Positions 12,901-19,147 of a stretch of 19,147 nucleotides of DNA are shown here, piece by piece. Positions within the stretch are counted from its first letter, which is position 1. Each line of letters opens with the position of its first letter. The stretch comes from Aquificaceae bacterium. Its GTDB lineage: Bacteria > Aquificota > Aquificia > Aquificales > Aquificaceae. Both the position numbers and the translations under genes were made by a program. Below the pieces are notes generated by a model. The model made no database searches and had not been told where the DNA came from. It saw only the letters and a program-made list of their open reading frames with translations. The DNA lies in assembly GCA_027049085.1 (NCBI GenBank), contig JALTVH010000124.1:1-19147 (forward strand), in the 5' to 3' direction.

Positions 12901-15450
12901 TCACCTCCACCATAGAGCAGGTGCCACTTCCTGTAAATCAATTTTGCCATCTTCAATTTTAATTTTGAAGTTATCTTCCATTTCTATGTAGTTTTGCGTA
13001 ATTTTAATGATTTTTGACCCCTTTAAACAAGATAGGGTTTCAGCGATATCTATTTGTTTGTCCGGATACAACTTCTTTGGATCAAAGTATAATCCTTCGC
13101 CCTCCTCTACACTGTAGAGGAGTTTTTCATCAACTGCAAAGAGGTATTGTTCGGGAAAGTAACCCTGGTTCTTTTCTATGTCATTATACTTTATAGTTCT
13201 CAGTATCTCTTCATATTGCTCGAGTTCAAAATACTTAAAAAAACCTCCTGCCTTATCCTGGTTATATCTTTCTTTCACATCCTTATCCTTACTTATTCCG
13301 GATTTATCATAAGCCAGAACCTTTTTCATTCTTGGCAAAACTACTTTATAAAAGTGTTCACCCATTTCAATGCCGATCCATTTCCTATTGAGCTTATGAG
13401 CTACCGCTGTGGTTGTACCACTCCCGAGAAAGAAATCCAAAATCAACTCACCTTTTTTTGAAGTTGATTCTATAACACGCTTAAGAAGAGCTTCCGAGTT
13501 CTCGGTTTGAAAATTCCATGCTGTAGAATAACCATAGATATCACTCCAGTTAGAATCCAGAACTTCTAAATCTTTATCCTCAACCCAGTATTTAGGCTGG
13601 GGATCATCCCTGCCACATACTGGGCATCCCTTCCACAATCCTCTGGTTTTGTCATGTTGATATCCACAATGTTTGCATTGCAGAATCAAATTTCCTTCTT
13701 CTGCTAACTGGTTTATCCTTTCCTGGGAATACTTCCAGTGTTTCCCTTCCGGCGGGTTCAGCTCTTTACCGAAAAATATTTTAGGACTCCCCTGCCCAGA
13801 TGAATCATCCATGTGTCTCCAGAAACCATTTCGCCTCTGATTTTTTTTCTTGAAAGGATATACATAGGAAAAATGTTCGTAGTTTTTTGCATAGACATAA
13901 ATAGTGTCCAAACCTTCAGGAAGCTTTTTTATATTCTTTTCCATGACATTCTTCTTAAATCTTCGTACACTTAATTCATTCCGGAAATTTTCTTTTCCAA
14001 ATATTTCATTTAAAAGTAGTCTCACGTACATATTTCCGTTGTAGTCGCACCTTACAAAAATACTTCCCTTCTCACTGAGCAGGTCTCTTCCCAGTCTTAT
14101 TCTATTCTCAAGCATAGTTATCCATGTAGAATCCTTGTAATCCACAGTGTAGTGGTAGTCTGCGTCATGCTCTTTGTTAAAGGGCGGGTCAATATAAATC
14201 GTTTGTACCTTTCCTCTGAATTTTGGAAGAATAGTGTTAAGAGCTTGAAAGTTCTCGCTTTTTATTAACCATCCATCAAGCTCGTCGTCAAGATTATCAA
14301 AAAGGGCAAGGATTTCATATTCAAGGTCTTTAAAGTACCTTGTGTCCACAGGTAAGAACCTGTATCCAGGGTTCACCATTATGCCATCCATGTTATTGAT
14401 TAGAATTTCCTCCTTATTGAATTTTTCACTCACTATCTTTAGTTCTTTCCACTCTTCAATCTGGTCCTCTATATTCGGATGTGAGAGGATCTTTTTGATA
14501 ATATCAATGCCCCCCTTCTTTTGTTCAATCCTGTCTAAGGTAATGACGTAGTTTGAGTTAAAAACAAAGCGTGGCTTAAGCCATATCTTAAGAAGTTCAT
14601 TTTCAAAAAGGGTAATCCAGTTAATTATTCTGTGGGCTACTTCTTGAAGAATCTGAATCTGTTTTATTCTTCTTTCCTCCCAGGACGTAGTATCCTCCTG
14701 CCCAACGAAACCGTATAGGTATTGATACATCCACAGGTCAAACTGCTCTTTGAGAAATCTCTCTGCGTCCTTGCATATAAAGTAATCAACCTTCTGCTGT
14801 TTTTCAAAATCTGCTATAGCTTTTTTGATCACCTCTTCAGAGGGAACTTCCATCGTATATCTGTTGAGCCTGAGGTTTTTCTTAATTTCCTTCCTTATCT
14901 CTTCAACCCTTGTTTCCCTGTTTCCTTCTTTGTATAAAACTCTAAGTATCAGTTTGTTCTGGTCTTTTATAAAGTCTTTGTACTTGTATATCAAAGCTTT
15001 TTTTTCGTTTCCTTTTTTGTATTCAAGAGAAGAGAGGTCAAAGAATATCCTGATTCCATCTACCTCTACTTCCATGCTCCTTAAAATCCTGTCTGATTTT
15101 ATGTAATAGTGTCTGGAAGTTTTCCAGTAAAGCTTAACATCCCCCTCATCGTAAATACGATCAAAAACACTTGAATAGTACGGTGTAAAAACCATCAAAG
15201 GAGTGCCGGTTTCATTTAGATACCTGTGAAAAAAGTCATAAAGCTTATCAAGCAGCTCTTCTTTAAACTCGGGGAATTCAGAGGTCTTTTCCTCTATTAG
15301 AGCTTCAAGCTCTGGTTTCACTCGTTTACTAAAGTACTCACTTTTAACCTTTAAAAGGTTTACATACCCACCCTTACCTTCAATTTTTTCGCCGATAAAG
15401 ACATCTTCCAGAATACTAAAGAACCTGTGCGTTTTAATATCTGCAATCAT
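12901..15450 (-). CDS. Type III-like DNA adenine methyltransferase (Mod) with long N-terminal region and zinc ribbon
   Basis: This 849-aa protein methylates host DNA and guides the restriction complex. The catalytic motif IV DPPF (about residues 421-424, in IYIDPPFN) comes before the AdoMet-binding motif I DFFLGSGTT (about 672-680). This beta-class order is typical of type III Mod and other N6-adenine/N4-cytosine enzymes. Between them lies the target-recognition part, with four cysteines CKHCG...CPVCG (Cys592, 595, 609, 612) forming a probable zinc ribbon. The first 380 residues are helical, charged and not recognised. ATG 15450 (MIADIKTHRF) was chosen, with AAGG upstream. Extending to 15552 would run through tRNA-His. 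A TAGAAT -10-like box lies at 15485-15490 (minus). Composition is AT-rich like the rest of the locus. The target site cannot be read from sequence. Confidence 0.88.
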   Translation of the reverse strand: MIADIKTHRFFSILEDVFIGEKIEGKGGYVNLLKVKSEYFSKRVKPELEALIEEKTSEFPEFKEELLDKLYDFFHRYLNETGTPLMVFTPYYSSVFDRIYDEGDVKLYWKTSRHYYIKSDRILRSMEVEVDGIRIFFDLSSLEYKKGNEKKALIYKYKDFIKDQNKLILRVLYKEGNRETRVEEIRKEIKKNLRLNRYTMEVPSEEVIKKAIADFEKQQKVDYFICKDAERFLKEQFDLWMYQYLYGFVGQEDTTSWEERRIKQIQILQEVAHRIINWITLFENELLKIWLKPRFVFNSNYVITLDRIEQKKGGIDIIKKILSHPNIEDQIEEWKELKIVSEKFNKEEILINNMDGIMVNPGYRFLPVDTRYFKDLEYEILALFDNLDDELDGWLIKSENFQALNTILPKFRGKVQTIYIDPPFNKEHDADYHYTVDYKDSTWITMLENRIRLGRDLLSEKGSIFVRCDYNGNMYVRLLLNEIFGKENFRNELSVRRFKKNVMEKNIKKLPEGLDTIYVYAKNYEHFSYVYPFKKKNQRRNGFWRHMDDSSGQGSPKIFFGKELNPPEGKHWKYSQERINQLAEEGNLILQCKHCGYQHDKTRGLWKGCPVCGRDDPQPKYWVEDKDLEVLDSNWSDIYGYSTAWNFQTENSEALLKRVIESTSKKGELILDFFLGSGTTTAVAHKLNRKWIGIEMGEHFYKVVLPRMKKVLAYDKSGISKDKDVKERYNQDKAGGFFKYFELEQYEEILRTIKYNDIEKNQGYFPEQYLFAVDEKLLYSVEEGEGLYFDPKKLYPDKQIDIAETLSCLKGSKIIKITQNYIEMEDNFKIKIEDGKIDLQEVAPALWWR

Positions 15451-15522
15451 AGTTAAACCTTGTTCGGGCAGCCCTTTTGAGCATATTCTACCTGAAAGTT
15501 TTAGCTCTCCTGGGTATTCAAG

Positions 15523-15596
15523 GGAGGGTGACGGGACTCGAACCCGCGACATGGGGATCCACAGTCCCCCGCTCTACCAGCTGAGCTACACCCTCC
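15523..15596 (-). tRNA. tRNA-His (anticodon GTG)
   Basis: The acceptor stem GAGGGTG pairs with CACCCTC, with the His-specific extra G-1 (complement of 15596) facing C73 (complement of 15523). The D-arm region TAGCTCAGCTGGTAGAGC is standard. The anticodon stem GGGGA/TCCCC encloses CTGTGGA, giving GTG, which reads His codons. The T-arm is GCGGG-TTCGAGT-CCCGT. CCA is not encoded. The gene sits between the ATP synthase unit and the restriction locus on the same strand. Confidence 0.96.
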
Positions 15597-15608
15597 TGAA
15601 GTCTTTAA

Positions 15609-15617
15609 ATTATAACA
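15609..15617 (-). promoter_or_regulatory. Extended -10 box of tRNA-His
   Basis: The minus strand reads TGTTATAAT, an extended -10 (TGn-TATAAT) whose hexamer is the complement of 15609-15614. It lies 12 nt before the tRNA 5' end and overlaps the stop codon of the DUF309-type gene. The tRNA therefore seems to have its own promoter inside the end of the upstream gene. Confidence 0.6.
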
Positions 15618-16587
15618 TTCTGAGCACCGGTAAAGCCTCAGGAAGCTGGCTTCTCTCAAGGGTTTCAATCAGACCACAAACCTCGTTTCTGAGGGATGAA
15701 ACATCAAAATATGTACCAACAGCACACCTGAGCTGGGGAAGGGCTTTTTTCAGGACCCTCAGAGAGGCATCCCGATCCCCGTTCTCTAAATGGTGAAGGG
15801 CAATTGCAACCCTTATCACGCCCTGAAGGGCGTTCTTAATCTCAGAATCCTGCTCAAGGCACCAGAGGTCCTCAAGGACCTCATGGGCTTCCCAGAACTG
15901 ATCTCTTTCCCACAGCCTTATCGCCTTTCTCAGAAGAAAATCCTTCCTGTCAATGCCGAGGCTATCGTCAAGGAACCTCACTTTGGCTGGGCTGGTATCA
16001 AGAAGCATGTGAAGGAGAGTAAAGGCCTCCATGGGTTTAAGCCCTTTCTCAAGCACTCGGTCCCTAAAGTAAAGGTATTCCTCTGGGGTGTCAATCTCCA
16101 AATGTCTAAGCATATCCCTGGTGAGAGCGGGATATTGAGAGGGCCTGATTAAATAGGCAATGTGGGTTGCGATCGGGAGGGCCTCCCCGCCGAGGGGATG
16201 GAGACTATCCACAAGACAACCAAGCAGGTTACCCTCTCCCACTGATCTATCTGAGATCGCTTTCTCTGCGCGATCAAAGATCTCCGGGATGAAGGCGTTG
16301 AGCTCACCTCTCAGTTGGGTATTTTCCTCAATAAGAGCCTGAAGAGACTTCCAGCAGGATACGAGAGTAAAGGGTGACAGGGCATTTCCGAGAGAGATAT
16401 TATTTGAACCAAGAATAGCATTGAAATACCTCTTGTAGGTCTGCACAAGTGTATCACTGTCAATCCACAATGGAAGGAGTTCTTTGGTTTTCCGAAGGAG
16501 GCTAAGAGCAGACTGGAAATCGCCCTTCCCCCTGGTCACATTCAGAAGGGCCTTTGAGGCCTCAAGGGGGAGGCCTCTCTTTTCCAA
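15610..16587 (-). CDS. DUF309-type protein with a long helical N-terminal region
   Basis: This protein has 325 aa from TTG 16587. The C-terminal third carries the DUF309 signature: RKAIRLWERDQFWEAHEVLE followed by DLW, then NALQGVIRVAIALHHLENGD (about residues 218-270). DUF309 proteins are small helical proteins of unknown role, usually about 100-160 aa, so the roughly 200-residue N-terminal extension is unusual. It is helical and I do not recognise it. The start is doubtful: no Shine-Dalgarno precedes the TTG. The open frame continues upstream as NDAVRLALFYYTRLEKRG, which reads like real protein, to a CTG (16627-16629) that overlaps the atpD stop as CTGA. A rare CTG start coupled to atpD is possible. 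It occupies the place where atpC would be expected, but is not an epsilon subunit. Function unknown. Confidence 0.65.
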   Translation of the reverse strand: MEKRGLPLEASKALLNVTRGKGDFQSALSLLRKTKELLPLWIDSDTLVQTYKRYFNAILGSNNISLGNALSPFTLVSCWKSLQALIEENTQLRGELNAFIPEIFDRAEKAISDRSVGEGNLLGCLVDSLHPLGGEALPIATHIAYLIRPSQYPALTRDMLRHLEIDTPEEYLYFRDRVLEKGLKPMEAFTLLHMLLDTSPAKVRFLDDSLGIDRKDFLLRKAIRLWERDQFWEAHEVLEDLWCLEQDSEIKNALQGVIRVAIALHHLENGDRDASLRVLKKALPQLRCAVGTYFDVSSLRNEVCGLIETLERSQLPEALPVLRML

Positions 16588-16625
16588 GCGTGTATAGTAA
16601 AAGAGAGCTAACCTTACTGCATCAT

Positions 16626-18059
16626 TCAGACCTTGGCTCCCATCTGCTTGGCTTTCTCAACAACGTCCTCAATAGTTCCTACCATGTAGAAGGCGTTCTC
16701 AGGAAGATGGTCGTATTTGCCGGAGAGGATTTCCTTGAAGGACCTTATGTTATCCTCAAGCTTGACGTACTTTCCGGGCATTCCTGTAAACTGCTCCGCA
16801 ACGTGGAAGGGCTGGGCAAGGAACTTCTGAATTCTCCTTGCTCTGTTAACGATAGCCTTGTCCTCCTCTGATAGCTCCTCCATACCGAGGATTGCAATGA
16901 TCTCCTGAAGCTCCTTGTAACGCTGGAGGATCCTCTTGACCTCCATTGCGGTCTCATAGTGCTCATCCCCTACGAACTCTGGAGCAAGGTACTTGGAGGT
17001 TGACTCAAGGGGATCAATTGCTGGATAGATCCCGAGCTCAGCAAGTCTTCTTGCAAGGACCGTGGTTGCATCAAGGTGGGCAAAGACCGAGTAAGGTGCA
17101 GGGTCTGTAATGTCGTCGGCTGGAACGTACACCGCCTGAACCGCGGTAATTGATCCCTTCTTGGTAGAGGTGATCCTTTCCTGAACCTCACCGACGTCGG
17201 TGTTGAGGGTCGGCTGGTATCCAACCGCTGAGGGAAGCCTTCCAAGAAGGGTTGAAACCTCCGAACCAGCCTGAACGAACCTGAAAATGTTGTCTATGAA
17301 GGTGAGGACGTCCTGTCCCTCAACGTCCCTGAAGAACTCAGCCATCGTTATTCCCGTCTGGGCAACCCTGAACCTCACCCCCGGAGGCTCGTTCATCTGT
17401 CCATAGACCATAACGGTATAGGGGAGAACTCCGGACTCCTTCATTTCAAGCCACAGGTCATTCCCTTCCCTTGTTCTCTCACCGACACCTATGACAACCG
17501 AAAATCCTTTATGGTACTTGGCGATGTTGTGGATAAGCTCCTGCATCAGGACCGTCTTTCCGACTCCAGCACCTCCAAAGAGTCCGACCTTTCCACCTTT
17601 CACGTATGGCTCAAGGAGATCAACGACCTTAATTCCCGTTTCAAGGATCTCAACCTTGGTTGACTGCTCTTCAAGGGCAGGAGGATCCCTGAACATCGGC
17701 CAGTAATCCTTTGCCTCAACGGGACCCTGCTCATCTATGGGTTTTCCAACAACGTTGAAGATCCTTCCGAGAACCTCTCTACCGACGGGAACACTTATAG
17801 GACCTCCCAGATACTCAACCTCCTGTCCTCTGACGAGCCCGTCTGAGGCTCCCATCCCTACCGCACGGACCCTGCTCTCACCTATGTGCTGGGCAACCTC
17901 AAGGAAGAGTTCTTCCTCTGCCCAGTTACCTTTATCATCAATGAACTTCCTCACGGTCTTGAGACCGTGTTTGATAGGGGGAAGATCCTTTGTCTCAAAC
18001 TCGACGTCAACAACAGGACCAATGACCTGAACGATCTTGCCAACGATCTTCTCAGCCAT
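16626..18059 (-). CDS. atpD: F-type ATP synthase subunit beta
   Basis: This is the 477-aa catalytic subunit of the F1 sector, which makes ATP on the cytoplasmic face of the membrane. The P-loop GGAGVGKT is at residues 162-169, and GERTREGNDL (193-202) includes the catalytic Glu194. QVEYLGGPISVPVG-type N-terminal beta-barrel, PALEEQSTKVEILETGIKVV, and ALREIISRPSAVGYQPTL-like LGRLPSAVGYQPTLNTDVGE are all conserved. The C-terminal part (ILQRYKELQEIIAILGMEEL) is normal. ATG 18059 has AAGGAGG about 6 nt upstream and lies 11 nt after the atpG stop. The gene order gamma-beta is kept, but alpha and delta do not precede gamma, and no epsilon gene follows, so the ATP synthase genes are split in this genome. 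Confidence 0.98.
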   Translation of the reverse strand: MAEKIVGKIVQVIGPVVDVEFETKDLPPIKHGLKTVRKFIDDKGNWAEEELFLEVAQHIGESRVRAVGMGASDGLVRGQEVEYLGGPISVPVGREVLGRIFNVVGKPIDEQGPVEAKDYWPMFRDPPALEEQSTKVEILETGIKVVDLLEPYVKGGKVGLFGGAGVGKTVLMQELIHNIAKYHKGFSVVIGVGERTREGNDLWLEMKESGVLPYTVMVYGQMNEPPGVRFRVAQTGITMAEFFRDVEGQDVLTFIDNIFRFVQAGSEVSTLLGRLPSAVGYQPTLNTDVGEVQERITSTKKGSITAVQAVYVPADDITDPAPYSVFAHLDATTVLARRLAELGIYPAIDPLESTSKYLAPEFVGDEHYETAMEVKRILQRYKELQEIIAILGMEELSEEDKAIVNRARRIQKFLAQPFHVAEQFTGMPGKYVKLEDNIRSFKEILSGKYDHLPENAFYMVGTIEDVVEKAKQMGAKV

Positions 18060-18070
18060 GAATGACCTCC

Positions 18071-18943
18071 TTACTTCATTGCTTCAGCAGCACCAACTAT
18101 ATCTATAAGCTCAAGAGTTATTGATTCCTGACGTGCCTTATTAAAAATCAAGGTCCACTGCTTAACAAGGTCATCTGCATTCTTGGTTGCATTGTCCATA
18201 GCAACCATTCTGGCAAAGTGCTCAGCAGCGTTGGACTCAACCATTGCTCTGTAAATCTGGTAATTGAGGTAAAGGTTCATGAGGGTATTCATGAACTCTG
18301 ACTCGTCCACCTCAAAGGTATAAACGCTAACAGCGTCGGGAACACCGCCTTCTGGCAGTTCAAAGGGCAGGAACTTCCTTCTGACAGGTTTGTAGCTTGC
18401 TCTTGTTATCATCTCGTTGTTGAAGAGGTAAACCGCGTCAGTCTTTCTGTCGGTGAACCTATCCCTGACTATCTCCGAAACCTCTTTTGCTATTTCAAAG
18501 TGAACCTCCTTCCTGAAGACCTCATCGTAGCCCTTTATAACGCTGTAATCCCTCTTGGAAAAGTACTGGTAGCCTTTCCTCCCTATCAGAAGAAGGTTCA
18601 CCTCTATTCCTTTTGCCTTCTGTTCCTCCGCAAATTTTTCTACTTCCCTGATTATGTTTGAGTTGAAAGCACCTGCAAGACCGCGGTCAGCGGTGACAAG
18701 GATGATGTCAATTATCTTCTCCTCCCTCTCTTCTAAAAGTGGATGGGTCTCCCGGTCAACGTGGGCAGCGAGGTCCCTCACAAGCTCGTAGAGCTTGTCG
18801 GAATAGGGTCTTGATGAGTACAGCAGTTCCTGGGCTCTCCTGAGCTTTGCGGCTGAAACCACCTTCATGGCATTGGTTATTCTTCGGGTATTTTTGATAC
18901 CCTGAATCTTCCTCCTTATGTCTCTCGGGGAAAGCTTGGGCAT
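18071..18943 (-). CDS. atpG: F-type ATP synthase subunit gamma
   Basis: This is the 290-aa rotor shaft of F1, which couples proton or sodium flow through F0 to catalysis in the beta subunits. The N-terminal helix SPRDIRRKIQGIKNTRRITN AMKVVSAAKLRRAQ is the classic coiled-coil segment, and the C-terminus SITLELIDIVGAAEAMK is the partner helix. The central domain has VTADRGLAGAFNSNIIR. It is the first gene of its transcription unit, which is unusual since atpA normally precedes atpG. The bases before ATG 18943 (ACCTTCCCGTT) contain no Shine-Dalgarno site, and a -10 box lies 11 nt upstream, so translation likely begins on an mRNA with almost no leader. It is divergent from ilvE across 44 bp. Confidence 0.97.
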   Translation of the reverse strand: MPKLSPRDIRRKIQGIKNTRRITNAMKVVSAAKLRRAQELLYSSRPYSDKLYELVRDLAAHVDRETHPLLEEREEKIIDIILVTADRGLAGAFNSNIIREVEKFAEEQKAKGIEVNLLLIGRKGYQYFSKRDYSVIKGYDEVFRKEVHFEIAKEVSEIVRDRFTDRKTDAVYLFNNEMITRASYKPVRRKFLPFELPEGGVPDAVSVYTFEVDESEFMNTLMNLYLNYQIYRAMVESNAAEHFARMVAMDNATKNADDLVKQWTLIFNKARQESITLELIDIVGAAEAMK

Positions 18944-18954
18944 AACGGGAAGGT

Positions 18955-18981
18955 ATTATAGCACAGGTGTGATAAAATCAA
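18955..18981 (-). promoter_or_regulatory. atpG promoter
   Basis: On the minus strand TGCTATAAT is an extended -10 box (hexamer complement of 18955-18960), 11 nt before the atpG ATG. A TTGATT sequence (complement of 18976-18981) sits 15 bp upstream, shorter than ideal. The 44-bp gap between the two divergent genes must hold both promoters, and the atpG -35 region overlaps the ilvE -10 box. Confidence 0.6.
18970..18978 (+). promoter_or_regulatory. Extended -10 box of ilvE (near-leaderless start)
   Basis: TGATAAAAT is TGn plus TAAAAT (18973-18978). Nine nt (CAATTGCCA) separate it from the ATG at 18988, with no Shine-Dalgarno sequence, so transcription would start at or just before the start codon. 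No -35 box is seen. It overlaps the atpG -35 region on the other strand. Confidence 0.5.
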
Positions 18982-18987
18982 TTGCCA

Positions 18988-19147
18988 ATGGAATACGCGT
19001 ACTTTGAAGGAAGCTTCGTTCCAATTGATGAGGCAAAAATAAATATAAAAACAAACTCCTTTCACTACGGCACCGCAGTATTTGAAGGCCTGAGAGCCTA
19101 CTGGAACGAGGAAGAAGAGCAGTTATACATACTCTTTGCGAGGGAAC
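18988..19147 (+). CDS. ilvE: Branched-chain amino acid aminotransferase, partial (C-terminus beyond right edge)
   Basis: The first 53 residues of an open frame run off the right edge. MEYAYFEGSFVPIDEAKINI followed by KTNSFHYGTAVFEGLRAYW matches the start of class IV PLP-dependent aminotransferases, in particular IlvE, which transfers amino groups between glutamate and the keto acids of Val, Leu and Ile. The HYGTAVFEG(I/L)RAY segment is highly characteristic. The PLP-binding lysine would lie beyond the window. D-amino-acid aminotransferase and aminodeoxychorismate lyase share the fold but usually lack this exact segment. The gene is divergent from atpG. Confidence 0.9.
   Translation, partial: MEYAYFEGSFVPIDEAKINIKTNSFHYGTAVFEGLRAYWNEEEEQLYILFARE

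Noticed and set aside
15450..15523. Integrative element at tRNA-His with attachment repeats
   Set aside because: No integrase gene and no copy of the tRNA 3' end was found at the other side of the restriction locus near 10430-10446.
15451..15552. Mod starting at ATG 15552
   Set aside because: The frame is open there, but it would read through the tRNA-His gene; ATG 15450 gives a better start with AAGG upstream.
16588..16640. atpC (epsilon subunit) behind atpD
   Set aside because: The following frame is a DUF309-type protein; no epsilon-like beta-sandwich sequence was found on either strand.
1..19147. CRISPR arrays, insertion sequences, rRNA or phage genes
   Set aside because: No repeated spacer structure, transposase, rRNA or structural phage gene was recognised.

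Overview
The window looks like chromosomal DNA from a thermophilic, probably uncultivated, deep-branching bacterium. Bacterial markers are F-type ATP synthase beta and gamma subunits, LexA, RadA/Sms and bacterial-type tRNAs. Arg codons are mostly AGA/AGG, genes are tightly packed, and one DNA polymerase is of archaeal character. I cannot name the phylum from the sequence. No rRNA gene, CRISPR array, insertion sequence or integrase was seen, and no stretch over 300 bases lacks a gene.

Layout. Positions 1-706 (minus strand): tRNA-Leu(CAA) followed at once by a Gfo/Idh/MocA-type oxidoreductase that runs off the left edge. 786-2281 (plus): a two-gene unit with an exported protein carrying a covalent-FMN attachment motif and an internally duplicated, His-containing membrane protein; a membrane redox module is likely. 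2276-3652 (minus): argininosuccinate lyase. 3747-4979 (plus): a lipoprotein. 5003-10429 (plus): an orphan succinate dehydrogenase/fumarate reductase iron-sulfur subunit, radA, then the operon lexA - RecA-like fragment - 85-aa protein - family-B DNA polymerase. 10446-15450 (minus): an AT-rich restriction-modification locus with three subunits: methyltransferase, stand-alone PD-(D/E)xK nuclease and DEAH helicase. 15523-15596: tRNA-His. 15610-18943 (minus): atpG-atpD and a DUF309-type protein. 18988-end (plus): the start of a branched-chain aminotransferase gene.

The most interesting system is the lexA operon. LexA has its own promoter, with TTGCTG and TATATT boxes 17 bp apart. A direct repeat GTTC-N7-GTTC lies at the 3' end of the -35 box and across the spacer; this is the form of LexA box known from Alphaproteobacteria. 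Downstream, overlapping start and stop codons couple LexA to a RecA/Rad51-like protein without a Walker A loop, a small helical protein, and a family-B polymerase whose 3'-5' exonuclease motifs are gone and whose motifs B and C are altered. The layout parallels the bacterial lexA-imuA-imuB-dnaE2 mutagenesis cassettes, but with an archaeal PolB2/Dpo2-like polymerase. I infer a damage-inducible translesion or mutagenesis system.

A second theme is transcription start architecture. lexA and argH, and probably sdhB-like, atpG and ilvE, have a -10 box only 6-11 nt before the start codon and no usable Shine-Dalgarno sequence, implying leaderless mRNAs. Internal operon genes have strong Shine-Dalgarno sites.
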